Assembly: GCA_039030075.1 (NCBI GenBank)
Contig: JBCCEW010000001.1
Span: 62,001 to 126,000 of the forward strand
DNA: 64,000 nt
Reading direction: 5' to 3'
DNA from: Myxococcota bacterium
Lineage (GTDB): Bacteria > Myxococcota_A > UBA9160 > SMWR01
Both the position numbers and the translations under genes were made by a program. Positions within the stretch are counted from its first letter, which is position 1. Each line of letters begins with the position of its first letter. Shown here piece by piece: positions 35,306 to 42,742 of this stretch. Under the pieces are notes generated by a model. That model had not been told where the DNA came from. It ran no database searches and saw nothing but the letters and a program-made list of their open reading frames with translations.

Positions 35306-35311
35306 TAGAAT
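35306..35311 (+). promoter_or_regulatory. -10-like box of the AraC gene
   Basis: TAGAAT ends six bases before the ATG at 35318, so transcription would begin at or next to the start codon. No matching -35 box is seen. Confidence 0.3.
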
Positions 35312-35317
35312 CGCCAG

Positions 35318-36283
35318 ATGCGGAACGTCCTGGTAATGGCCCCCGATGGGGTGATGGACTCGGCGCTGGCGCTGACCCTCGACACGCTCTCCGCGGCCCA
35401 TCAGCTCTCGGGCGCCGAAGGTCCCGACTTCCGCGCGACGCTCTTCTGTCCAGGCGTTTCCGAGATCCGCACCCGCCAGGGTGCGCGCTTCGACGTCGCG
35501 GGCCGCGTTGCTCCCGGGCGCTTCGACGCGCTGGTGATTCCCGGGTTGGGACTCTCGACGCGGGACGAGATTGGAACCTTCTTCGACGATCCCCAGCGCG
35601 CGTCGCTCGTCGCGTGGCTGCACCGCCACGGTCCTCGTGTTCCCCGGGTGGCGGCCGGTTGTTCGGCCGTCTTCCTGTTGGCTGAGGCGGGCCTGCTGCG
35701 CGGGCGGCGCGCGACGACGACCTGGTGGCTCGGTTCCGTCTTCCGGGAGCGCTACCCCGACGTCGACCTCGACGAGACCCAGATGGTCGTGGAGGACCGC
35801 GGGGTCGTGTGCGCCGGGGCGGCGCTCGCCCAGATCGACTTGATGCTCCACCTGTTGGCGCGCCTGGGGACGCCTGGGCTGGTGCGCGCCGTCGCCCGAA
35901 GCCTGGCGATCGAGGAACGTCCCACCCAGGCCCGCTACATGATGCGGGCGTCGATGTCCGGTCAGAGCGACGACGTCGTGCGCATCGAGCGCTGGATGCG
36001 GCGCCAGCGCCACCGTCCCTTCTCGCTCGCCGAGCTCGCCCGCGCAGTCGGCATGAGCCCGCGCACGGTCGATCGCCGGGTGCGGGAGGCCACGGGCCAC
36101 GGCGCCAAGAAGCTGGCCCAGCGCATCCGGCTCGAACACGCGGCCCACCTCCTCCAGACGTCGCGGCTGGCCCTCGACGAGGTCGCGGGGCGCGTCGGGT
36201 ATCGGGACCCGAACACCCTGCGTCGGCTGTTGAAGCGAGAACTCGGCGTGAATCCCAGCCAGCTGCGCCGCGAGGCGGGATGA
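35318..36283 (+). CDS. GATase1-like AraC-family regulator
   Basis: A 321-residue transcription regulator with an N-terminal DJ-1/PfpI-like domain (RNVLVMAPDGVMDSALALTLDTL..., ALVIPGLGLS, VAAGCSAVFLLAEAGLLRGRRATTTWWL) and a C-terminal AraC DNA-binding domain (about 225-318) with two helix-turn-helix motifs: FSLAELARAVGMSPRTVDRRVREATG and LALDEVAGRVGYRDPNTLRRLLKRELG. This is the FtrA/GlxA-like architecture; such proteins often control catabolic genes next to them. The divergent dienelactone-hydrolase-like gene is the likely target. The effector is unknown. Confidence 0.88.
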   Translation: MRNVLVMAPDGVMDSALALTLDTLSAAHQLSGAEGPDFRATLFCPGVSEIRTRQGARFDVAGRVAPGRFDALVIPGLGLSTRDEIGTFFDDPQRASLVAWLHRHGPRVPRVAAGCSAVFLLAEAGLLRGRRATTTWWLGSVFRERYPDVDLDETQMVVEDRGVVCAGAALAQIDLMLHLLARLGTPGLVRAVARSLAIEERPTQARYMMRASMSGQSDDVVRIERWMRRQRHRPFSLAELARAVGMSPRTVDRRVREATGHGAKKLAQRIRLEHAAHLLQTSRLALDEVAGRVGYRDPNTLRRLLKRELGVNPSQLRREAG

Positions 36284-36320
36284 CGGGCGCGACGCACGAA
36301 AAGGTGGAGACCGGCCCGGC

Positions 36321-36334
36321 TTTAACGTGTTAAA
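36321..36334. promoter_or_regulatory. TetR-type operator, palindrome TTTAACGTGTTAAA
   Basis: A perfect 14-base inverted repeat (TTTAAC, two bases, GTTAAA) overlaps a TAAAAT hexamer at 36331-36336 that lies exactly seven bases before the GTG of the TetR gene. It shares the TAAC..GTTA core with the operator at 42084. It is the likely autoregulatory site of the TetR protein at 36344. Confidence 0.6.
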
Positions 36335-36343
36335 ATTTCCGGC

Positions 36344-37018
36344 GTGCCGCGCCTCACTCCCCCGATGGCCGAGCGCCGCGCTCGCATCCTCGAAGCGGCG
36401 CGACGCGGGATCGCCGACGTCGGCTACGACGGGCTCACCCTGCGCGCCCTGGCGCGCGAAGCCCAGGTGACGGTTCCCACCATCTACAACCTGGTGGGCA
36501 ACAAGGATGCGGTGCTGGTCGCGGCCGTCGCCGATCAGACCGAACGCTTCGTGCGGAGCATCGGCGCGGCGCCGGACGACGTTCTCGGGATCGTCGATGC
36601 CAGCGCCCGCGAGCTCCTGCGTGCGCCCCGCTACTACCGCGCGCTCCTGCGCCTGCTCGCCGACTCGGAAGAGGCCGGAGAGGCCCGGCGCATGGTGACG
36701 GCCGCCCTGCAGGGTCAGCTGCGCGGTGCCGTCGAGGCGCTCGCGGCAGAGAAGCAGCTGGAAGCCTGGGTCGAGGTCGGTGCGCTCAGCGAGGAGCTGC
36801 TCGCCGTCGTCTGGCAGGCGAGCGACCAGTGGGCGCGGGGGCGACTGCGCAGCGCCGCGTTTCCCGCACGACAGCGCTTCGGCGTCGCACTCTTGCTCGC
36901 CGGCGCGGCTCGCGGGCGTGCACGGAGTCGCTTCAAGGACGTCGCCCGCGCGAATCAGTCGGCCCCGGCCCCGGCGCCGCGAGCGGCGGCGCGGCTGGCG
37001 CAGGGTGCGCGCGCATGA
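36344..37018 (+). CDS. TetR family regulator
   Basis: A 224-residue repressor. The N-terminal helix-turn-helix is clear: ERRARILEAARRGIADVGYDGLTLRALAREAQVTVPTIYNLVGNKDAVLVAAV. The C-terminal ligand domain is divergent, as usual. The GTG at 36344 sits seven bases downstream of a -10-like TAAAAT and has no ribosome site, so a leaderless message is plausible; ATG 36365 is an alternative. Its stop overlaps the ATG of the SDR fusion gene (ATGA), so it probably regulates the SDR and Rieske oxygenase genes behind it through the palindrome at 36321. The ligand is likely an acyl or aromatic compound, but this is inference. Confidence 0.87.
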   Translation: MPRLTPPMAERRARILEAARRGIADVGYDGLTLRALAREAQVTVPTIYNLVGNKDAVLVAAVADQTERFVRSIGAAPDDVLGIVDASARELLRAPRYYRALLRLLADSEEAGEARRMVTAALQGQLRGAVEALAAEKQLEAWVEVGALSEELLAVVWQASDQWARGRLRSAAFPARQRFGVALLLAGAARGRARSRFKDVARANQSAPAPAPRAAARLAQGARA

Positions 37019-38046
37019 GGGTGCGACACGCCCAGAGCGGCGCGATGTACACGCTGCGCGACGACGGCGACGTCGAGGTCGTGCTCGAGGGGAAGACCGG
37101 TGTCTTCCAGGCCAGTGGGCGCTGGGTGCGCGGCGCGTTGCGCGACGCTGACCCCCACCTGCTCGGCTGGCTCGCGGGCGCCCAGAGCGATCCCGCGCCC
37201 GCAGAAACCGCATCGCGACCGCGCGCGACGGGCGTGGACGTGCCTGCATTCACCCAGGATCCGACTGGAAAGCGAAGGAGAGGACAGATGGACCTCGGAC
37301 TCGAAGGACGCAAGGTGGTGGTGACCGCGGCGACCCAGGGCATCGGCCTGGCGATCGCCCAGCAGTTCGCCGACCTGGGCTGCGACGTGGCGATCTGCGC
37401 ACGCGGCGAGGAAGGCCTGGAGGTCGCCCGCAAGGATCTCGAGGGTCGGGGCGTGCGCGTGTTCACTCGCGCCCTCGATGTCGCCGACGGAGACGGCCTC
37501 GAAGCCTTCGTCACCGACGCTGCCGCGGACCTCGGGGGCCTCGACGTGTTCGTGAGCAACGCCTCGGGCGGGGCCGGTCCCGGCAAGCGCGCCTGGCAGG
37601 CGGGCTTCGACGTCGACGTGATGAGCGCCGTGCGCGGGGTCGAGGCGGCCCTGCCCAGTCTTCGCGAGAGTGGCGCGGCGAGCGTCGTCTTCATCTCGTC
37701 GACGGCGGCCCTCGAGCACCTCGGCGTCACCCAGGGCTACAACGCGATGAAGGCGGCCCTGATCACCCACGCCGGCGATCTTTCGCAGACCCTCGGTCGC
37801 GAGGGCATCCGCGTGAACGTGGTATCGCCCGGCCCCATCTACTTCGAGGGCGGAAACTGGCAGATGATCGAGCAGTCGATGCCCCAGATGTACAAAGGCG
37901 CACTCGCCCAATGCGCGATCGGCCGGATGGGCGCGCCCGAGGAAGTGGCGCGCGCGGTCGCGTTCCTGGGGAGCCCCGCAGCCAGCCTGATCACCGGGGC
38001 GAACCTCGTGTGCGACGGCGGCTTCACCAAGCGCATGCCCTTCTGA
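37015..38046 (+). CDS. SDR oxidoreductase with novel N-terminal extension
   Basis: One frame of 343 codons runs from ATG 37015 (overlapping the TetR stop) without a stop into a complete short-chain dehydrogenase. Residues 1-60 (QSGAMYTLRDDGDVEVVLE... then ASGRWVRGALRDADPHLLGWL) form a small, well-codon-biased domain I do not recognise. A Pro/Ala-rich linker follows, then the SDR from residue 92: GRKVVVTAATQGIGLAIAQQF, NASGG, the catalytic Ser region VVFISSTAALEHLG and YNAMKAAL. A second start at ATG 37288 has a strong GGAGAGG ribosome site seven to ten bases before it, so the SDR alone (252 residues) may also be made. The substrate is unknown; context suggests oxidation of the Rieske product or its precursor. 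Confidence 0.8.
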   Translation: MRVRHAQSGAMYTLRDDGDVEVVLEGKTGVFQASGRWVRGALRDADPHLLGWLAGAQSDPAPAETASRPRATGVDVPAFTQDPTGKRRRGQMDLGLEGRKVVVTAATQGIGLAIAQQFADLGCDVAICARGEEGLEVARKDLEGRGVRVFTRALDVADGDGLEAFVTDAAADLGGLDVFVSNASGGAGPGKRAWQAGFDVDVMSAVRGVEAALPSLRESGAASVVFISSTAALEHLGVTQGYNAMKAALITHAGDLSQTLGREGIRVNVVSPGPIYFEGGNWQMIEQSMPQMYKGALAQCAIGRMGAPEEVARAVAFLGSPAASLITGANLVCDGGFTKRMPF

Positions 38047-38053
38047 GGCGACC

Positions 38054-39421
38054 ATGGCCTTCGAACCCCTCGTCGAGATGTCCCCCGATGTCGGGGCGCG
38101 TTCGCCCGGCCTCTCGTACCAGGATCTCCTGGACCAGGAGACGCGGCCCGTCCCCGACGTGCTGCGCTGGCGCTCGGCGCGGGAGCTGCCCGTCGTCAAG
38201 GTGCCGATCGAGCGGTACACGTCCGAGGCGTTCCAGGCGCTCGAAGTCGAGAAGCTCTGGAAGCGGGTCTGGCAGTTCGCCTGCCGGGAAGAGCAGATTC
38301 CCGAGCCCGGCGACCATCACGTCTACACCATCGCCGATCTCGAGGTGCTGGTGGTGCGCGGCCAGGATCGTCGGATCCGCGCCTTCCCCAACACCTGCCT
38401 CCACCGCGGACGCGCGCTCAAGGACCACGCGGGGCGCTCCGACGTGTTGCGGTGTCCTTTCCACGGCTGGACCTGGAACCTCGACGGCAGCCTCGCGGAA
38501 GTCCCGTGTCGTTGGGACTTCCCCGACGTCTCGCGCGAGGAGTACGCGCTACGTCCCCTGGGCGTCGGTACCTGGGGCGGGTTCGTGTTCGTGAACCTCG
38601 ACCCGAACGCGGCGCCCTTCGCGTCACATCTCGGAGATCTCCCCCAGCACTTCGAGCGCTGGCCCCTCGAAGACCGCTACACCCAGGCCCACGTCGCGAA
38701 GCGCCTGCGCTGCAACTGGAAGGTCTGTCAGGAAGCCTTCATGGAGGCCTACCACGTCGTCGCGACCCACCCGCAGATCCTGGCGGGGATCGGCGACGCG
38801 AACAGTCAGTACGATGCGTGGGACACCTTCTCCCGCGCCATCACTGCGAACCAGACGCCGAGCCCGCACCTGCGCTGGGAACCCAGCGAGCAGGAGCAGC
38901 TCGACGTCACGCTCTCGCCGGACCTGGACGGACCGCCGGCGATTCGAGTGCCCGAGGGCATGACGGCGCGCCAGATCTTCGGGCAGCTGTCGCGGATGCA
39001 GTTGCAGAGCGCGGTGCCCTCGGTGCAGCGGCTCACCGACGCCGAGCTCACCGACTCCTTCTACTACACGCTGTTCCCGAACTTCCATCCCTGGGGCGCG
39101 TACAACCGCATCGTCTACCGCTTCCGGCCCAACGGAAACGCCGTGGGCGAAGCGATCATGGACGTGTTCATGCTCGCGCCGTTCCGCGGGCGTCGTCCCG
39201 AAGCCGCGGCCACCCGTTGGCTCGACTTCGACGAGCCCTGGACCGAGGCCTGGTCCGAGCTCGGGCCCCTCGCGAAGGTCTTCGAGCAGGATTCCTGGAA
39301 CCTGCCGCGCGTGCAGCGCGGCCTGGAGAGCGCCGCCCATACCCATGTCACGTTCGCGAACTATCAGGAAACGAAGATCCGCCACTTCCACGCGCTGCTC
39401 GAACAGCGCCTGGCGGAATAG
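38054..39421 (+). CDS. Rieske non-heme iron oxygenase, alpha subunit
   Basis: A 455-residue aromatic-ring-hydroxylating oxygenase large subunit. The Rieske cluster ligands are CLHRG and CPFHGWTW (CxH...CxxH, about 60-150). The mononuclear iron site shows KVCQEAFMEAYHVVATHPQ, the HxxxxH pair, with a further acidic ligand expected in the C-terminal domain. The N-terminus with RYTSEAFQALEVEKLWKRVWQFACREEQIPEPGDHHVY is typical. It needs a separate ferredoxin and reductase, which are not in the window. It follows the SDR by seven bases in the TetR-led operon. Substrate range is unknown. Confidence 0.88.
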   Translation: MAFEPLVEMSPDVGARSPGLSYQDLLDQETRPVPDVLRWRSARELPVVKVPIERYTSEAFQALEVEKLWKRVWQFACREEQIPEPGDHHVYTIADLEVLVVRGQDRRIRAFPNTCLHRGRALKDHAGRSDVLRCPFHGWTWNLDGSLAEVPCRWDFPDVSREEYALRPLGVGTWGGFVFVNLDPNAAPFASHLGDLPQHFERWPLEDRYTQAHVAKRLRCNWKVCQEAFMEAYHVVATHPQILAGIGDANSQYDAWDTFSRAITANQTPSPHLRWEPSEQEQLDVTLSPDLDGPPAIRVPEGMTARQIFGQLSRMQLQSAVPSVQRLTDAELTDSFYYTLFPNFHPWGAYNRIVYRFRPNGNAVGEAIMDVFMLAPFRGRRPEAAATRWLDFDEPWTEAWSELGPLAKVFEQDSWNLPRVQRGLESAAHTHVTFANYQETKIRHFHALLEQRLAE

Positions 39422-39433
39422 GCGGGGGCCGGG

Positions 39434-40201
39434 TCAGGCGCGCTCGTCGAGGCCGGCCGCCCAGCGGATGCCACGGCGCAAGAGCTCGTAGAAGGTCGGT
39501 GACTCCCAGGCCCCCCGTTCGATCTGGGGATAGAAGTCCATCAGCGGGCGCATGTCGTAGTGGCCGCGGCAGTGTCCGAGGGTGAGGTAGAGCACGCAGC
39601 CCTCGCCGACGCGCTTCTTGTACATGACGAGCCGCGGCGCATCGTCGGCGAACTCGTTCACTTCGAAGCCCGGCGTCTTTCCGCTGAACCGGGTCTCGAG
39701 CAAGGGTTCGAGCGGTCCGTGGTACTCGCAGAGATAGAGCTCATCGGTCACCTCGAAGGGCTCGATGCCGGACACGAGCGGGTCGTCGGTGTCGGAGACC
39801 GTGACGTCATAGGGCCCGATGGGGGGGTGGGCCAGGAACTGGCTGCCGAGGGTCTGCATCAGCACCGGGTGGTCGCGCGGGGTGCGCACGTGTTCCTGGA
39901 GCATCTCGAGCACCGAGTTGGTGCCGTGCAGCGCGAACCAGCGCTTTCCGCTGGCGACGAAGTCGGCGAGCGCCTGCTGCTCGGCGGGCGTGCCGGCGAC
40001 GTCGCAGGTGTAGGTGATCAGACAATCCGCGTCGGCGAGTGCTTGCGTATCGCGGTAGTCCTCGGCCACGCGGGTCCGGATCCGGGGCTCGTCTCCCAGG
40101 AGCGTCAGCAGCTCGCGCCTTGCGAAGTCGATGTCGTGGTAGCGCCCCCCTGCGACGAGCTGGGCCTGGATGGGCGGCTGGGAGCGACGGGGCTTCGACA
40201 T
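39434..40201 (-). CDS. ThuA-like domain protein
   Basis: A 255-residue protein with the class I glutamine-amidotransferase-like fold of ThuA (trehalose utilisation): AQLVAGGRYHDIDFARREL..., ADADCLITYTCDVAGTPAEQQALADFVASGKRWFALHGTN, DEPLVSGIEPFEVTDELY-like segment, and YLTLGHCRGHYD. The family includes metal-dependent sugar or hydroxy-substrate enzymes of poorly defined role. ATG 40201 follows AGGAGATCC on the minus strand, a good ribosome site. It ends 12 bases from the convergent Rieske gene and lies 29 bases after the small Oxidored-like gene, with which it probably forms an operon. Function remains open. Confidence 0.8.
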   Translation of the reverse strand: MSKPRRSQPPIQAQLVAGGRYHDIDFARRELLTLLGDEPRIRTRVAEDYRDTQALADADCLITYTCDVAGTPAEQQALADFVASGKRWFALHGTNSVLEMLQEHVRTPRDHPVLMQTLGSQFLAHPPIGPYDVTVSDTDDPLVSGIEPFEVTDELYLCEYHGPLEPLLETRFSGKTPGFEVNEFADDAPRLVMYKKRVGEGCVLYLTLGHCRGHYDMRPLMDFYPQIERGAWESPTFYELLRRGIRWAAGLDERA

Positions 40202-40230
40202 GGATCTCCTTGGCCTGCTGCGCAGGCGGA

Positions 40231-40446
40231 CTACGCGTCGGTCGCGGGCGACGCCTCGGGCTCGGGTGCATCGGGAGCGTGGGTGTCCTGCCACTGGGCC
40301 AGCGCGCGTTCGTAGTAGTCCCACACGCACGGGTCGCAGCCGCGGTCGCAGCATTCGCCGGGCACCGGGCGGCGCGGGGGTGCCCGGCGTCCCTCCCGAT
40401 CGGCCCACGCGGCCAGCTCTCGATGTCGGTTGAGCGGAGTGCGCAT
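40231..40446 (-). CDS. Small Oxidored-like domain protein
   Basis: A 71-residue protein containing GECCDRGCDPCVWDYYERALAQWQ, the core of the Oxidored-like family (CCxxGCxxCVWDxYxxxL), which occurs as short bacterial proteins and as a domain in eukaryotic mitochondrial proteins. The four cysteines suggest a metal site or redox role, which is not established. It is translated just upstream of the ThuA-like gene. Codon usage and the intact motif argue that it is a real gene despite its length. Confidence 0.75.
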   Translation of the reverse strand: MRTPLNRHRELAAWADREGRRAPPRRPVPGECCDRGCDPCVWDYYERALAQWQDTHAPDAPEPEASPATDA

Positions 40447-40518
40447 CCGGTTCTCGCGGTCACGCTAGCGCGACTCAAAAGCTCCCGGTGGGTGTTCGGC
40501 TCGTGGCATGCTGCGGCG

Positions 40519-42033
40519 ATGCTGACCATGGCGGACCCGATCGAACACGCTGCCCGGCTCTGGCCCGACCGGGTGGGAATCGTCTCTGGCCCGGTACGAC
40601 GCAGCTTCGCCGAGTTTGCCGGGCGTTGTCGCCAGCTGGGGGGTGCACTCGAAGCGGCGGGCATCGCGCGCGGAGATCGCGTCGCGATCCTGGCCGACAA
40701 CAGCGACGTCTACCTCGAGGTGTACGCGGGCGTTCCCGCCACTGGGCGGGTGGTCGTGCCCCTCAACACCCGCCACGCCGAGCCCGAGCTGCGCTACGCC
40801 CTCGAAGACTCGGGCACGCGACTGCTCCTGACCGATCGCCCACCGAGTGCGCTCGATGGAGTCGTCGAGCGGGTCATCCGGATTCCCGACGCGTACGAGA
40901 CCTTCGTGGGCGGCGGCCGCGAGGTCGCGGGGTTGGGCGAGGGAATCGCCGAGTCGGATCTGGCCGGGCTCTTCTATACGGGGGGGACGACCGGCGCCTC
41001 GAAGGGGGTGATGCTCAGCCATCGCAACCTGGTGTCGAACGCCTATCACTGGATGACCTGCATGCCCCACGCCGCGTCGGACGTGATGCTCGTGATGGCA
41101 CCACTCTTCCATGCTGCGGGCTCGAACGGGGTCCTCGCGAACCTGTGGACCGGTGGGCGCCAGGTGGCGCTTCCGAGGTTCGACCCGGGCGAGGCGCTGG
41201 ACTGGATCGCGGCCGAGGGCTGCACCGCGACTCTCGGCGTCCCGACGATGCTGGCGGCGATCGCGGAGGAGCAACTGGCGCGCCCGCGCAAGACCGAGAC
41301 GCTGCGCTGGGTGGCCCATGGCGGCTCTCCGATCGCCAGCGAGGTCGTGCGGCGGGTTCACCAGGCGATGCCGTCGGCCGAGCTGGTCGAGGTCTACGGT
41401 GCGACCGAGCTCTCGCCGCTGGCGACCGTGCTGCGATACGAAGAGACGGCGCTCGACACCGATCGGATTCGCTCCTGCGGCCAGCCGTTGCCCGGCGTCG
41501 ACGTGCGAATCCTCTCACCCGAGGGTCAGCCGGTGACGACGGGGGAGGTCGGCGAGGTGACCGTGCGCGCGCCCACGGTGATGCTGGGCTACTGGAACAA
41601 GCCGGAGCAGACCGACGCCGTGCTGCGGGACGGACGCTACTGGACGGGAGACCTCGGACGCCTCGACGCCGACGGCTTCCTCACCCTGGTGGACCGCTCG
41701 AAGGACATGATCGTGTCGGGTGGAGAGAACGTGTACTCCACCGAGGTCGAGGAAGTGCTGTATCGGCATCCCGCCGTGCTCGAGGCCGCCGTCTTCGGCG
41801 TGCCGGATGCCACCTGGGGCGAAGCCGTCTGGGCCGCGGTGCATCTCCGCGCCGACGAGACGACCGACGCCGAGACGCTCATCGCCTTCTGTCGCGAGAG
41901 CCTCGGCGGCTACAAGGTGCCGAAGGGCATCGACTTCCACGCCGAGCTCCTCCCCAAGAGCGGGCCGGGGAAGTTCCTGAAGCGGCAGCTGCGCGACCCC
42001 TATTGGGAAGGGAAGGAGCGCGGCATCCACTGA
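40519..42033 (+). CDS. Acyl-CoA synthetase (AMP-forming)
   Basis: A 504-residue ANL-superfamily ligase that activates a carboxylic acid through an acyl-AMP. Motif A3 is GLFYTGGTTGASKGVMLSHRN (about 154-174). The mid motif VEVYGATELSPLATVL, the hinge YWTGDLGRLDADGFLTLVDRSKDMIVSGGENVYSTEVEEVL and the terminal lysine region KSGPGKFLKRQLR follow. It resembles the FadD35-type short/medium-chain ligases. ATG 40519 is the best start; ATG 40528 is an alternative. It lies directly upstream of the TetR-led carboxylase operon in the same direction and likely supplies its acyl-CoA (for example isovaleryl-CoA). Confidence 0.87.
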   Translation: MLTMADPIEHAARLWPDRVGIVSGPVRRSFAEFAGRCRQLGGALEAAGIARGDRVAILADNSDVYLEVYAGVPATGRVVVPLNTRHAEPELRYALEDSGTRLLLTDRPPSALDGVVERVIRIPDAYETFVGGGREVAGLGEGIAESDLAGLFYTGGTTGASKGVMLSHRNLVSNAYHWMTCMPHAASDVMLVMAPLFHAAGSNGVLANLWTGGRQVALPRFDPGEALDWIAAEGCTATLGVPTMLAAIAEEQLARPRKTETLRWVAHGGSPIASEVVRRVHQAMPSAELVEVYGATELSPLATVLRYEETALDTDRIRSCGQPLPGVDVRILSPEGQPVTTGEVGEVTVRAPTVMLGYWNKPEQTDAVLRDGRYWTGDLGRLDADGFLTLVDRSKDMIVSGGENVYSTEVEEVLYRHPAVLEAAVFGVPDATWGEAVWAAVHLRADETTDAETLIAFCRESLGGYKVPKGIDFHAELLPKSGPGKFLKRQLRDPYWEGKERGIH

Positions 42034-42083
42034 GCGGGGTCGGGGAGCCCTCCGGGCTGGCGTTCGTTTCGGGGAATGGCGAG

Positions 42084-42099
42084 CCTAACGGTCGTTAGG
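42084..42099. promoter_or_regulatory. TetR operator, palindrome CCTAACGGTCGTTAGG
   Basis: A perfect inverted repeat with seven-base arms around GT, immediately followed by TAGTCT (42100-42105), a -10-like box exactly seven bases before the ATG of the TetR gene. Such TAAC-N-GTTA sites are bound by TetR repressors of acyl-CoA catabolism. It is the likely operator of the following operon. Confidence 0.65.
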
Positions 42100-42112
42100 T
42101 AGTCTGGCTCGC

Positions 42113-42742
42113 ATGGCGACACCGGCCCCCGAACCCCCCGTCCTCGCGGCCGATTCCGGTCCCGAGGGACGCCGGCGCATTCTCGACGTCTCGGCGGGGC
42201 TGTTCCTCGAACGCGGCTACGCGGGCACGTCCCTGCGCGAGATCGCGGCCGCGGTGGGCATGAAGCCGGGCTCGCTCTACTACCACTTCGCTTCGAAGGA
42301 GGCGCTCCTCGAGGCGATCCTGCGCCACGGGATCGACGTGATGGTGGTGGCGTTCTCGGCGGCGGCCGCCGACCACCGTGACGCGCCCGCGCGCGAGCGT
42401 TTCGCCGCCCATGTGCGCGCACACCTCGGAGCGCTCTTCGAGCACGGCCCCTATACCGCGGCCCACGTCACCACGTTCCGTACCGCGCCCACCCCGGTGA
42501 TGGCCGCGATCGTTCCCCAGCGCGATGCCTACGAGGCGATGTGGAGCGAACTGCTGGCCTCCTTCGTTCGCGACGGCGCGATCCGCTCCGACACGACGGT
42601 CGGTCTGGCCAGGCTCCTGCTCTTCGGGGCGATGAACGCCTCGGTCGAGTGGTTCGATCGCGAGCGCGGGAGCCTCGACGACTTCGCAGCCGCCGTGACC
42701 CGGCAATTCTGGTCCGGCTGGACGGGGGAGGGCGACGCATGA
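42113..42742 (+). CDS. TetR family regulator of the acyl-CoA operon
   Basis: A 209-residue repressor with the motif GRRRILDVSAGLFLERGYAGTSLREIAAAVGMKPGSLYYHFASKEALLEAIL (HTH near 25-60). The SLYYHFASKEALL sequence is typical of TetR regulators of fatty-acid and branched-chain catabolism. The ATG follows a -10-like box by seven bases without a ribosome site, so it may be leaderless; the palindrome at 42084 covers the promoter. Its stop overlaps the ATG of the carboxylase beta gene (ATGA). The ligand is probably an acyl-CoA of the pathway. Confidence 0.9.
   Translation: MATPAPEPPVLAADSGPEGRRRILDVSAGLFLERGYAGTSLREIAAAVGMKPGSLYYHFASKEALLEAILRHGIDVMVVAFSAAAADHRDAPARERFAAHVRAHLGALFEHGPYTAAHVTTFRTAPTPVMAAIVPQRDAYEAMWSELLASFVRDGAIRSDTTVGLARLLLFGAMNASVEWFDRERGSLDDFAAAVTRQFWSGWTGEGDA

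Noticed and set aside
36344-39421. Rieske operon as a complete dioxygenase system
   Set aside because: No beta subunit, ferredoxin or reductase is present, so only the alpha component can be claimed.
41515-42030. Minus-strand frame opposite the acyl-CoA ligase
   Set aside because: No motif; the sense strand carries a complete ANL enzyme.
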